From: Pseudarthrobacter sp. NIBRBAC000502770 | GTDB taxonomy: Bacteria > Actinomycetota > Actinomycetes > Actinomycetales > Micrococcaceae | DNA: 64,000 nucleotides | Direction of reading: 5' to 3' | NCBI RefSeq assembly: GCF_006517815.1 | Contig: NZ_CP041198.1 | Coordinates: forward strand, 1,612,001-1,676,000 | In this document: one piece after another, positions 45,502 through 53,527 of the stretch | Layout: every line of letters begins with the position of its first letter | Position numbering within the stretch: position 1 is the stretch's first letter | The notes under the pieces: model-generated | Told to the model about the DNA's origin: nothing | Database searches by the model: none | What the model saw: only the letters and a program-made list of their open reading frames with translations | Made by a program: the position numbers and the translations under genes

Positions 45502-45517
45502 TTTAGGAGACACGCCC
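45502..45517. repeat. Right terminal inverted repeat of the IS5-family element
   Basis: TTTAGGAGACACGCCC, followed by TAG, so the TA duplication is seen on this side too. Confidence 0.92.
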
Positions 45518-45562
45518 TAGGCCTCTGCCCGCGGGGGCACCGCCGGCGTCACGCCGGCACAA

Positions 45563-45608
45563 AAATAGGGGGCGGCCCCGCACCATTGTGCGGGGCCGCC
45601 CCCTATTT
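45563..45608. terminator. Strong terminator between ppm1/IS and rbpA
   Basis: A perfect 21-bp stem (45563-45583 with 45588-45608) and a 4-base loop. On the minus strand it ends in TATTTTTG, serving rbpA, which stops 12 bases before it. It probably also ended ppm1 transcripts before the element inserted between them. Confidence 0.88.
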
Positions 45609-45619
45609 GCGGACTGGCT

Positions 45620-45967
45620 CTATGCCGAGCGCCGCTCTCCGCGGCGTTCGCGCAGGATGGTAAGGCGGTCCTCGAGGATCTGTTCGAGTTCAGGCAGGGA
45701 GCGGCGTTCGAGCAGCATGTCCCAGTGGGTGCGGACTGCTTTGTCGTTGCTGGTGTCAGGCTTTTCGCCGTCGACCAGGAGCGCTTCCTTACCGGTTTTG
45801 GAGACCCACACCGGAGGAATTTCCGCCTCGGAGGAGAACGTGACGAAGACCTGCTCGCCATCCGCGCAACGGTACTCGACCCGCTGGCGCGGAGCCGGCT
45901 CAACTCCGGACTCGGTCTCCATGCTCTGCGCACCAAGGCGCATGCCCCGCAGGCTGCGATCGCTCAT
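45620..45967 (-). CDS. rbpA: RNA polymerase-binding protein RbpA
   Basis: A 115-residue actinobacterial transcription factor that binds sigma-A and the RNA polymerase beta' zinc region, stabilising the open complex. The N-terminal tail (MSDRSLRGMRLGAQSMETE), RbpA core domain (VEYRCADGEQVFVTFSSEAE), basic linker and C-terminal sigma-interacting helix (HWDMLLERRSLPELEQILED) are all present. GGGAG precedes the ATG. A strong promoter is predicted about 150 bases upstream. Confidence 0.95.
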   Translation of the reverse strand: MSDRSLRGMRLGAQSMETESGVEPAPRQRVEYRCADGEQVFVTFSSEAEIPPVWVSKTGKEALLVDGEKPDTSNDKAVRTHWDMLLERRSLPELEQILEDRLTILRERRGERRSA

Positions 45968-46126
45968 GATTTCTCCCTCTGGTCGGTTCGCGGATGAAAT
46001 CTCCGCGCTAGCCGGTGGCGCCGTGGCACCGCCGGACTACTTTGTGCAGTGTGTTGCATCATAGGATTCAACGCATTGCGAAGCTTGGTTGTTCCAGCTG
46101 GTATTCTCCTGCCGGACAAATACCCA

Positions 46127-46156
46127 ATTATACGACTCTTATCCCACCGCAGACAA
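46127..46156 (-). promoter_or_regulatory. Predicted sigma-A promoter of rbpA
   Basis: On the minus strand TTGTCT (46156-46151) and a perfect TATAAT (46132-46127) are spaced by 18 bases. The start would be near 46120, giving a leader of about 150 bases. It begins immediately after the terminator of the SPFH gene. Confidence 0.55.
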
Positions 46157-46192
46157 AACAGGAGGGTTCGGCGTCCGCCGCCAAACCCTCCT
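46154..46192 (-). terminator. Terminator after the SPFH gene
   Basis: AGGAGGGTTCGGCG (46160-46173) pairs with 46179-46192 with one mismatch, loop of 5. On the minus strand it is followed by GTTTTG. It lies 15 bases beyond the SPFH stop. Confidence 0.7.
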
Positions 46193-46206
46193 GGTGTTCG
46201 GGGTGC

Positions 46207-47145
46207 TTATGGTTGCGTGCGCTCTGCGGGAGCGTCCTGGAACAGTGTCCCGGCCTCCCCGTTGGTGCCGCCCAGGGCGTTCCCAATTCCCTTCAGGGCT
46301 TCCCCGACTTCGCTGGGGATGATCCACAGCTTGTTGGCCGAGCCTTCGGCGAGCTTGGGCAGCGTCTGCAGGTACTGGTAGGCCAGCAGTTTCTGGTCCG
46401 GGTTTCCTTTGTGGATGGCGTCGAAGACCTTCTGGATGGCCTGCGATTCGCCGTCCGCCCGCAAAATGGCGGCCTTGGCTTCACCCTCCGCAGCCAGGAT
46501 GGACGCCTGGCGCTGCCCCTCCGCGGTGAGGATGGCCGACTGCTTGGTTCCTTCGGCGGTCAGGATCGCGGCCCGGCGGTCACGTTCGGCGCGCATTTGC
46601 TTCTCCATGGAGTCCTGGATGGAGTGCGGCGGATCAATGGCCTTCAGTTCAACCCGCGAAACGCGGATGCCCCAGCGGCCGGTGGCCTCGTCCAGGACGC
46701 CGCGGAGCTGCCCGTTGATTTGGTCCCGGGATGTGAGGGCTTCCTCCAGGTTCAGGCCGCCCACCACGTTGCGCAGGGTGGTGGTGGTGAGCTGTTCGAC
46801 CGCCTGGATGTAATTGGCGATCTCATACGTCGCGGCTCGGGGGTCTGTTACCTGGAAGTAGACCACCGTATCGATGGAGACCACCAGGTTGTCCTCGGTG
46901 ATGACGGGCTGCGGCGGAAAGGACACGACTTGTTCACGCAGGTCCAGGAGCGGCAGGAGCCGGTCCACAAAGGGAATCAGGATGGTCAGGCCCGGATTCA
47001 GGGTTCGCTGGTACTTACCCAGCCGTTCAACGACGCCGGCGCGCGCCTGCGGAATAATCCGGACGGACCGGACCAAAACTATGATGACAAAGACGATCAG
47101 AACCACCAGCACAATGGCCAGTGCGGTTCCGCCTGCGTTTTCCAT
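46207..47145 (-). CDS. SPFH/Band 7 (stomatin-like, QmcA-type) membrane protein
   Basis: A 312-residue protein with an N-terminal transmembrane helix (LAIVLVVLIVFVIIVLVRS), an SPFH domain (about residues 30-200, ERLGKYQRTLNPGLTILIPFVD) and a coiled-coil tail. In the tail ILTAEG-type units repeat four times at 11- to 12-residue spacing. Such proteins form large membrane rings in functional microdomains. It lies 22 bases downstream of an NfeD gene, its usual operon partner. Confidence 0.9.
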   Translation of the reverse strand: MENAGGTALAIVLVVLIVFVIIVLVRSVRIIPQARAGVVERLGKYQRTLNPGLTILIPFVDRLLPLLDLREQVVSFPPQPVITEDNLVVSIDTVVYFQVTDPRAATYEIANYIQAVEQLTTTTLRNVVGGLNLEEALTSRDQINGQLRGVLDEATGRWGIRVSRVELKAIDPPHSIQDSMEKQMRAERDRRAAILTAEGTKQSAILTAEGQRQASILAAEGEAKAAILRADGESQAIQKVFDAIHKGNPDQKLLAYQYLQTLPKLAEGSANKLWIIPSEVGEALKGIGNALGGTNGEAGTLFQDAPAERTQP

Positions 47146-47167
47146 ACAACTCCTTGTTCCCCAATTG

Positions 47168-47641
47168 TCAGGCTGTATCGGGCCCGGTGGCCGCCGTGGG
47201 CGGCACCGAAACCACTGCTGTTGCGCCGTCGATGGCCGCTACAACCACCGTCTGGCCTGCGGGAAGCACTCCCGCAGCGGAGCGCGCACTCCAGATATCT
47301 CCACCGATTTTCACCAGGCCGCCGTCGGACGTCACGGCCTCCATGACCACGGCCGGCTCACCGATCAGCCGGTCCACGTTGGTCCGCTGTTCCGAGGGTC
47401 CCTTCTTCAGGTGGGACAGGGCCACGGGCCGGACGAAGGCGACCATGAGCAGCGACACGATGCAGAAGATGACGACCTGGAGCCAGGGCTCGGCGCCGGC
47501 GAAATCGGCGACCAGTGCGGCAAGTGATCCGCCGCCCAGCATGATGAAAAACAGGTCAAGGGTGATCATCTCGATCACTGCAAACGCCAGGAAAGCCGTA
47601 AGCCACAACGCCCACCAGTTTTCCCCAAGCCATTCGAACAT
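47168..47641 (-). CDS. NfeD family membrane protein
   Basis: A 157-residue protein with several hydrophobic segments in the first half (WWALWLTAFLAFAVIEMITLD) and a C-terminal OB-fold NfeD domain (about residues 88-148, LIGEPAVVMEAVTSDGGLVKI). NfeD proteins pair with SPFH proteins in membrane microdomains. The ATG at 47641 (MFEWLGENW) follows GGGGGAAG; a start 7 codons upstream is possible. Confidence 0.85.
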   Translation of the reverse strand: MFEWLGENWWALWLTAFLAFAVIEMITLDLFFIMLGGGSLAALVADFAGAEPWLQVVIFCIVSLLMVAFVRPVALSHLKKGPSEQRTNVDRLIGEPAVVMEAVTSDGGLVKIGGDIWSARSAAGVLPAGQTVVVAAIDGATAVVSVPPTAATGPDTA

Positions 47642-47770
47642 TCCTGCTTCCCCCTTTGTCACGGGGGAGCCGCGTCCGCGGACCCGCCAGTAACTGTCTT
47701 TTCATCGTAGTCCGCGGACCTGGCTTGTGGGCGGGTTCACAGCGGGCGCCGGGGGATAGTGGCCAAGTCG

Positions 47771-48652
47771 TTACGGGGCGCCCTGGGCGCGGGGCCGGAA
47801 CACGGAAATCCGGAACCTTGCGTCGTCCCGAACCGGTTCCGGGGAGCTTTCCAGCCGGGCCGCGATCTGGTCCCGGTCGAGGTGGTGGCCGGCCGGTCCC
47901 ATGAACGCCAGGTCCGCCGCGGCCGCGCGGCCCAGCGTGAGAGGTATGTCCACGTCAAGGGATTTTTCGGGCTCGAAGTGCCCGGCCATTGCGTCCGCCA
48001 GGCGCTCGTCCTTGCCCTCTTCAATGCCGAGCATTCCGGTTACGGCCGCGATGCCTGCCAAATGTCCGGGCCGCGGCGTCACCACTGCCAGCACACCCCC
48101 TGGGCGCAGGACCCGGGCGAACTCTTCGGGGTTCCGCGGAGCGAAGACCACGGTGACCGCATCCACCGAATTCTCCGCCACCGGAAGCGGCCGCCAGATG
48201 TCCCAGACCAGGTGGACGGCCTCCGGGTTGAGGCGGGCAGCCCGGCGGAGGGCGAACTTCGAGATGTCCAGTCCGATTGCAGAGGCCGGGCGGCCCGCGG
48301 TGGCTGCAGCGTCGAGGATCTCCCGCAGGTAATGGCCGGTCCCGGTTCCGGAGTCCAGAACCACAGCGCCTTCCTCCCGCAGTAAAGGTACGACGGCGGA
48401 GGCCAGGGCGTGTGCCAGCGGCGCGTAGTGGCCGTTCCCCAGGAAGGCGAACCGTGACGCCACCATCGCGGCGCTGTCAGGTTCAAAGGGTGTGCCCTTA
48501 CCCACCAGCAGGTTGAAGTAGCCCTGCCGGGCGGCATCGAAGTTGTGCCCCTCCGGGCACGACAGGCGTGGCTGGTGCGTGGCCTCCGCAGGCAGGTACT
48601 CCAGTGGACGTGAGCAGACGGGGCACAGGAGGGGAAGGTCCGCGGAAGGCAT
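47771..48652 (-). CDS. 23S rRNA guanine-N1 methyltransferase, RlmA/TlrB-like
   Basis: A 293-residue protein with an N-terminal zinc-binding segment (CPVC at residues 10-13 and LSCPEGH about 20 residues later), then a SAM-dependent domain with VVLDSGTGTGHYL and the family motif VFAPRNPEEFARVL. This is the layout of RlmA(I)/RlmA(II), which methylate G745 or G748 of 23S rRNA. The TlrB branch is known to give tylosin resistance; which branch this is cannot be decided here. Confidence 0.85.
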   Translation of the reverse strand: MPSADLPLLCPVCSRPLEYLPAEATHQPRLSCPEGHNFDAARQGYFNLLVGKGTPFEPDSAAMVASRFAFLGNGHYAPLAHALASAVVPLLREEGAVVLDSGTGTGHYLREILDAAATAGRPASAIGLDISKFALRRAARLNPEAVHLVWDIWRPLPVAENSVDAVTVVFAPRNPEEFARVLRPGGVLAVVTPRPGHLAGIAAVTGMLGIEEGKDERLADAMAGHFEPEKSLDVDIPLTLGRAAAADLAFMGPAGHHLDRDQIAARLESSPEPVRDDARFRISVFRPRAQGAP

Positions 48653-48720
48653 GGGAACCAGTTTAGGGCTGGCTGGGCGTTCAGCCCCGCCAGCCCTGCA
48701 TGCGGAGGAAGCGGTAACTG

Positions 48721-49401
48721 TCAGCCGAGGGAGATCCCGGCGGGTCCGTCGTCGAAACCCAGCCCTTCCCGTGCCTTGGTGATGCCCGCTTCCGCCCAGT
48801 GGGCCGCGTACTCGGCGTTGCTGCTCAACGAACGAAGCTGGGCACGGTCTATGTACAGGATGCCGTCGAGGTGGTCTGTCTCGTGCTGCACGATGCGCGC
48901 CTGCCAGCCGGAAAACTCACGCCGCTCCGCCGCGCCGTCGGGCGTTGCATACTCCAGCAGGACGGTCTCGGGACGCGCCACCACCGCCTGCAGCCCGTTG
49001 AGGGAAAGGCATCCTTCAAAGAATGACGCATGTCCCGGGCCAACCGGTGTATAGCGGGGGTTGAGGATGGCAAGGAAGTCCAGGGGGCTCCGGTTCCTGA
49101 GGGCGGCAGCAGCCGGGTCGATGTCGTACTGGTCCTCCAGGACGGCCAGCCGCAGGGGGATGCCCAGCTGCGGCGCGGCAAGGCCTACTCCGGGTGCTTC
49201 ATGCATGACCTGGCGCATGACTTCGACCAGGCGGCCCAGCTGGTCGTCTGACAGCTGGCCATCGAAGTCAGCGGCACGCTGCCGGAGTGCCGGGTGCCCG
49301 GCCTGGACAATGGGCGGGAGGGATCCGGCAGAGAGGACCTGCTCAACAAGCTCGCGGATCTGGCCGGCGCTGGCGGTGGTCGGGGGAACAGTCTGGGTCA
49401 T
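48721..49401 (-). CDS. def: Peptide deformylase
   Basis: A 226-residue metalloenzyme that removes the formyl group from nascent proteins. All three motifs are present: GVGLAAPQLG, EGCLSLNG with the metal cysteine, and QHETDHLDG with two metal histidines and the catalytic Glu. It has an N-terminal extension of about 35 residues and a C-terminal extension beyond the core. It is divergent from the NTF2-like gene. Confidence 0.93.
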   Translation of the reverse strand: MTQTVPPTTASAGQIRELVEQVLSAGSLPPIVQAGHPALRQRAADFDGQLSDDQLGRLVEVMRQVMHEAPGVGLAAPQLGIPLRLAVLEDQYDIDPAAAALRNRSPLDFLAILNPRYTPVGPGHASFFEGCLSLNGLQAVVARPETVLLEYATPDGAAERREFSGWQARIVQHETDHLDGILYIDRAQLRSLSSNAEYAAHWAEAGITKAREGLGFDDGPAGISLG

Positions 49402-49455
49402 GGGGACAGCCTACTGGCGGACGGCACGCAGGAACGGTCGGCTAGGGTCTACTGC

Positions 49456-49869
49456 ATGGCTGAAGATTCCCTTCCTGCACAGTCCCCGCTGGAACACGTC
49501 CTGGCATTCATCCGGGTCCTTGAAGCGGGTGGCGGTGCCGCGGACATCCGGCCGTTCCTCGCGGAGCAGTTCGTGCTGATCGAGGCCCCGCACCTGTTGG
49601 CACCGGAAGGTTCCACGCGGACACTGGCGGCGGTACTGGCCGGCGCCGACCAAAGCCGCGAGGTGGTCAAGGACCAGCAGTTCACTGTCCGGCGCACCAC
49701 GTGCGAGGGCGGCCGGGTGGTGGTGGAGGCTGACTGGTCCGCCACGGTGCTCATGGACCTGAAGTACTGGGACCGGGGCGAGACGATCCGTGCCAGGACG
49801 TCGTCCGTCTTCCAGGTCAGCGACGGTGTGATCGTGAGCCAGGACAGCTACGACTGCTACTTCCGGTAA
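49456..49869 (+). CDS. Nuclear transport factor 2 (SnoaL-like) family protein
   Basis: A 137-residue cone-shaped alpha+beta protein of NTF2 type (ATG at 49456, MAEDSLPAQSPLEHVLAFIR), with strands such as VVVEADWSATVLMDL and ARTSSVFQVSDGVIVSQDSY. The fold serves isomerases, dehydratases and binding proteins; no catalytic residues can be assigned. It is convergent with the monooxygenase gene. Confidence 0.75.
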   Translation: MAEDSLPAQSPLEHVLAFIRVLEAGGGAADIRPFLAEQFVLIEAPHLLAPEGSTRTLAAVLAGADQSREVVKDQQFTVRRTTCEGGRVVVEADWSATVLMDLKYWDRGETIRARTSSVFQVSDGVIVSQDSYDCYFR

Positions 49870-49892
49870 CCGCCCTCCGCGCCGGAAACCTG

Positions 49893-51044
49893 CTACTGCA
49901 TGGTGAAGCGCTTCGCGGCCCAGCGGTTCACCGCGGGTATTGCCGCGGCCGCACCAATGCCGGCAACACGGAACTGCAGGAGCGGCTGCGGCAGCGGCCT
50001 GCCCAGCATCATGTTGATTTCCGCCTGCCGACGGGCCACATGGGCTGCCCGGCGGCGGTTCCGCTCGAATTTCCGAAGTTGAAGGCCCATGGGTTTGCCC
50101 GACAGGGCGGCGCAGACCAACGGCGCAAGGTCCCGGGCTCCCAACCACCCAAGGTTCATGCCTTGCCCGCCGATGGGGCTGATTTCATGGGCGGCGTCAC
50201 CCAGCAGCACTGCGCGTCCGGCGACTGTCCTCTGCGCAATTCCGGAACGCACGCTGAAGGCGCTCAGCATGGAGTTGGACGCTGGATCCGGCTGATTCCC
50301 GGTCCGGCGGCGCACCAGCTCCGCAAGATCGTGGGGCCCTGCAGCCGCTCCGGCGGGGGAGTCCAGCCGCACCACCCAGCGCCGGACGCCTCCCGGCAGC
50401 GGAAACGACTCAACGATTCCGTCGGGCTCGAGGAACAGGACGGCATTGTCCCCGTACTCCGTGCCGTCCTCAAAATCGCCCATGAGGTAATGGTCCGGAT
50501 AGGTCCTGCGGACAACGGGGACGCCGAGCCGCTCCCGCAGCGCTGACCGGGCGCCGTCGGCCGCAACGAGCAACGCTCCAGTCGCACTGCCGCACGGACG
50601 CGTGGCACCCGGGCCGGCCTCCACCGCAGCGGTGACCCTGCCGCCGTCGTCCGTAACCCCCGTGACGCGGGCGCCCCTGACAATCGCGCCCGGATCGAGG
50701 GCGAGGACACGCTCTTCCAAGAGCTGTTCGGTCCTAAACTGCGGGAGTGCCAGCACGAATGGAAAGTCCCTGGACACATGGTCGAACACCATGGTTCCCG
50801 TCGTCCTGCCGCCGCTGACCGCCATTCCGGCACGGATGCGGACGCCTTCGTGAACCATGCTGGATGCCACCTGCACCCCGGCAAGGGCCTCCAGGGCCGG
50901 CGGGTGGATGCCGATCGCCCTGGTATGCCGGTTCGGGGCTTGCCGCTGCTCGAAAACCCTCACCGTTACGCCTTCCTGCAGCAGCGCGGCTGCCAGGTAC
51001 AGGCCCACGGGACCGCCGCCCGCGATCAGGACATCGGCGTCCAT
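49893..51044 (-). CDS. FAD-dependent monooxygenase of the type III PKS cluster
   Basis: A 383-residue aromatic-hydroxylase-like flavoprotein. It has N-terminal GGGPVGLYLAAALLQEGV, the DG motif LLVAADGARSALRERLG and the second FAD motif GRAVLLGDAAHEISPIGGQGMNLG. It probably hydroxylates or oxidises the phenolic product of the PKS to a quinone (inference). The ATG at 51044 lies 1 base after the methyltransferase stop, showing translational coupling. Confidence 0.88.
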   Translation of the reverse strand: MDADVLIAGGGPVGLYLAAALLQEGVTVRVFEQRQAPNRHTRAIGIHPPALEALAGVQVASSMVHEGVRIRAGMAVSGGRTTGTMVFDHVSRDFPFVLALPQFRTEQLLEERVLALDPGAIVRGARVTGVTDDGGRVTAAVEAGPGATRPCGSATGALLVAADGARSALRERLGVPVVRRTYPDHYLMGDFEDGTEYGDNAVLFLEPDGIVESFPLPGGVRRWVVRLDSPAGAAAGPHDLAELVRRRTGNQPDPASNSMLSAFSVRSGIAQRTVAGRAVLLGDAAHEISPIGGQGMNLGWLGARDLAPLVCAALSGKPMGLQLRKFERNRRRAAHVARRQAEINMMLGRPLPQPLLQFRVAGIGAAAAIPAVNRWAAKRFTMQ

Positions 51045-51045
51045 G

Positions 51046-51741
51046 TCAGTCCTTCCGGCAAGCCAGGACCTGGTGGAAGGCCGACGGGCGCTCCACGGAC
51101 CAGCCCGGGGGAGCGGAAGCGGCCAGCTCCGCGGGCGTATAGCTGCGCCGGATGGAGGTGAGGCCGTCCCCGCGGATGTAGGACTTCCTGAAAGGCAGCG
51201 CGGCCACACTGAACAGGGCAAAGGCGGCGGGGCTGCGGATGAGGTCGTTGTGCAGCGCTTTCCTGGTGGCCAGGATTTCCGAGTCCGACAGCAGCTGCCG
51301 GAGTTCCGCGCGATCAAGGTGGTGCAGTACGTGGTTGGAAATCACGACGTCGAACCGGGCGCCTTCCCGGACCAGGTCGCCGCTGTGCGCCTGCCGGAAG
51401 TCGACGCTAGGGATTGCCGGACGCCGGCGGGCGAATGCGGCGGCGCGCGGGTCCGGATCGATGCCGGTGACGTGGATTGGCCGGCCGTCCCGCTCTGCCC
51501 AGCGCGCGAGCATGACGGCAAGGTCGCCGCCACCGGAGCCGATGTCCAGCACGGTCAATGGGCGCTGCTGCGACGCAGCGGCGGTGCGCAGCTCCGTCCG
51601 GTACAGCCGCCGCCAACCGGACAGCACCCTATTGATGACCCAGAACTGCCGGTACGTATTGTCCAGGAGCCGGGCATCGCAGTCGGCGCGGTCCATCTGC
51701 TCCACCGCTCCGGCAGCGCGCGTTCGCAGCAGGATTCCCAC
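51046..51741 (-). CDS. Class I SAM-dependent methyltransferase of the type III PKS cluster
   Basis: A 231-residue methyltransferase with motif I TVLDIGSGGGDLAVML and the following GIDPDPRA, plus SNHVLHHLDRAELRQLL. It lies between the PKS (10-base gap) and the flavoprotein, so it probably O- or C-methylates the polyketide ring. Streptomyces srsB, in an analogous cluster, belongs to a different methyltransferase family, so this is not a simple orthologue. Confidence 0.86.
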   Translation of the reverse strand: MGILLRTRAAGAVEQMDRADCDARLLDNTYRQFWVINRVLSGWRRLYRTELRTAAASQQRPLTVLDIGSGGGDLAVMLARWAERDGRPIHVTGIDPDPRAAAFARRRPAIPSVDFRQAHSGDLVREGARFDVVISNHVLHHLDRAELRQLLSDSEILATRKALHNDLIRSPAAFALFSVAALPFRKSYIRGDGLTSIRRSYTPAELAASAPPGWSVERPSAFHQVLACRKD

Positions 51742-51751
51742 GCGAATCCCG

Positions 51752-52984
51752 TCAGGCCATCTCAGTCATCCGGTCCTGGCCCGGCATGAGGGTGGCCACC
51801 GCAGCGGATTCCCGCAGTCCGGGGTCCCAGGTGCATGCCGCGGCTTGCCGGAGCTTGGTGAACAGGCCGGTCTCCACCGTGAGTCCCGGGCCAAAGGCCA
51901 TGGAACAGATGGCCTCGCCGTCGTGGCGACCATCCGGGTGCAGCGGTTGTTCCAGGATGTGCTTGAGGACGAACAGGACTGTGGCGCTGCTCATGTTGCC
52001 GTAGTTGCGCAGAATGTCCCTGGCGGGAACCAGCTGCTCATCGCTGAGGCCAAGCCGGGACTGGACCTTGTCGAGGATGCTGCGCCCGCCGGGGTGGATC
52101 GCCCAGTGGGGGATTGCGGTGTAGGGGAGTGCCGCCAATTCCGGGTCTTTTGCCAGCAGCGGCTGCAGGGCACCGACGATGTGGTCATCAATGATGTGGG
52201 GCACGTAGTTGCCCAGGACCATCTCGAACCCATGATCGCCGATGTTCCACGCCATGGAGTCCTCACCAACAGGGGTCAGGACTGTTTCGAAATGGTCCAG
52301 CTTCAACAGTGCGGCTTCCTCTACGCCGGGGCGTGCAGTCACGACGGCGGCAGCGGCGCCATCTGCGAACAGGGCCGAACCCATGATTGTGTCCGGATCA
52401 TTGGACGTGCGTACGTGCAGTGAGCAGAGTTCGGCGCAGACCACCAGGACAACCGCATTCGGGTCGGATTCACAGAACAGCTTGGCCGCGCGGAGGGCGG
52501 GAAAGGCCGCGTAGCAGCCCATGAAGCCCAGGTGGTACCGCTGCACGGAAGGACTAAGTCCTAGCTCGCGGACCACCTTGTAGTCCGGGCCAGGATTGAA
52601 AAAGCCCGTACATGACACCGTCACGAGATGAGTTATGTCAAGTAAATCCAACTCCGGCGCAGCCTGCAGGGCAGCCCGGGCCGCTTCTACGAAGAGTTTG
52701 GTGGCTTCCCGGGCAAAGATATCGTTGCGGACTTTGGTGCTGGGGTTCAGCAGGAGCCCGGTGTCCGGGTCGTAAAACTGGGGGTTCTCCGAGCGTGACG
52801 CGTTGGTGAGTTCCTGGACGGCGGTGAATCTCGTCTCGATGGCTGCGCCGTCGAAACAGGTGTTGACCAGGCGGGACCCAAGCCGGGAAAGTCCCGGTTG
52901 GGCGGCAAAGACATCACGGGCTTCGGACTGGATCAGTTTTGTCGCCGGAACTGCAGTTTCAAGTGAACGCACGTAAACCGTCAT
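51752..52984 (-). CDS. Type III polyketide synthase
   Basis: A 410-residue chalcone-synthase-like enzyme that condenses an acyl-CoA starter with malonyl-CoA units. The catalytic triad is visible: Cys125 in VSCTGFFNPG, His297 in AIHPGGRS and Asn330 in NYGNMSSA. GFMGCYAAFPALRAA and LFADGAAAAVV are conserved features. The ATG at 52984 gives the usual length, but its ribosome binding site is poor and the frame stays open to 53113. It leads a three-gene operon with a methyltransferase and a flavin monooxygenase. Confidence 0.9.
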   Translation of the reverse strand: MTVYVRSLETAVPATKLIQSEARDVFAAQPGLSRLGSRLVNTCFDGAAIETRFTAVQELTNASRSENPQFYDPDTGLLLNPSTKVRNDIFAREATKLFVEAARAALQAAPELDLLDITHLVTVSCTGFFNPGPDYKVVRELGLSPSVQRYHLGFMGCYAAFPALRAAKLFCESDPNAVVLVVCAELCSLHVRTSNDPDTIMGSALFADGAAAAVVTARPGVEEAALLKLDHFETVLTPVGEDSMAWNIGDHGFEMVLGNYVPHIIDDHIVGALQPLLAKDPELAALPYTAIPHWAIHPGGRSILDKVQSRLGLSDEQLVPARDILRNYGNMSSATVLFVLKHILEQPLHPDGRHDGEAICSMAFGPGLTVETGLFTKLRQAAACTWDPGLRESAAVATLMPGQDRMTEMA

Positions 52985-53120
52985 CACGTCATTCTTGACG
53001 TGCGGTTGGAGAAAGACAATGGGCCCGGTGACTGGAACGGCGGTGCTGGGTCTTTGATGGCGCATCCAGGCCCGGACGGCCGAAGTCGATGCTCCGCTTC
53101 CGGACCTGCCCAAAGCGCCG

Positions 53121-53149
53121 ATAATCTACATTATGTCAAGTAATGGCAA
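53121..53149 (-). promoter_or_regulatory. Predicted promoter of the type III PKS operon with a repeated AT-rich motif
   Basis: On the minus strand TTGCCA (53149-53144), a 17-base spacer and GATTAT (53126-53121) form a plausible promoter. The spacer contains TTACTTGACATAA (53143-53131), which recurs exactly inside the PKS gene at 52633-52645. ATAAT-CTAC-ATTAT at 53121-53134 is a short palindrome over the -10 region. Confidence 0.4.
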
Positions 53150-53211
53150 GCTGGCACTCCCTCATTCGGCCAGCGCGATGCCGTCCTGCGGCAGAACCAG
53201 ACATGCAGCCT

Positions 53212-53361
53212 CTAGTGGCTCCGCCGAATTGAGGCCCCCACAACGGCACCCAGGCCGAGCCCCACTGCGAAACCCCAAAACGGCGTGTGGAAGATCGCCA
53301 GGCCCAGGCTGATCCCCAAAGCAGCACCCACCAGGCTGCAGATCCATAGGGCTTTATTCAC
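53212..53361 (-). CDS. 49-residue two-helix membrane protein, unknown
   Basis: GTG at 53361 opens a 49-residue frame: MNKALWICSLVGAALGISLG, then a short polar turn (HTPFWG) and a second Gly-rich helix, ending SIRRSH. GGAGA precedes the start by 5 bases. Two glycine-rich transmembrane helices and a basic end make a real small membrane protein likely. It is the only plausible gene in 53114-53527. Confidence 0.6.
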   Translation of the reverse strand: MNKALWICSLVGAALGISLGLAIFHTPFWGFAVGLGLGAVVGASIRRSH

Positions 53362-53527
53362 GGTGTCTCCGTCATGGCTAGGGGGCCTCACCTACTGCAG
53401 CGAGATTACTGCATCCCCAACAAGGGGTGCCACGGTGACAGCCCGCTTCAGTAACCGGCACTAGAGTCCACTCCCCTTCTTTAGAGAGCCCGTCAGCGCG
53501 CCTCCTGGCGGCAGCTAAGCTCGAAAC

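Larger units (their letters stand above)
44576..45517 (-). mobile_element. IS5-family insertion sequence (IS427-type, two-ORF)
   Basis: A 942-bp element bounded by perfect 16-bp inverted repeats (GGGCGTGTCTCCTAAA) and flanked by a TA duplication within an ancestral CTAG. It carries two overlapping transposase frames on the minus strand with all three DDE residues. It sits between the last sense codon of ppm1 and the ppm1/rbpA terminator, and looks intact and recent. Confidence 0.92.

Noticed and set aside
44576..45517. The two transposase frames as a decayed transposase
   Set aside because: The overlap layout is standard for IS427-type IS5 elements, all DDE residues and both inverted repeats are intact.
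52985..53113. N-terminal extension of the type III PKS to 53113
   Set aside because: The 43 extra residues are unlike the family, start with TTG and would overlap the predicted transcription start.
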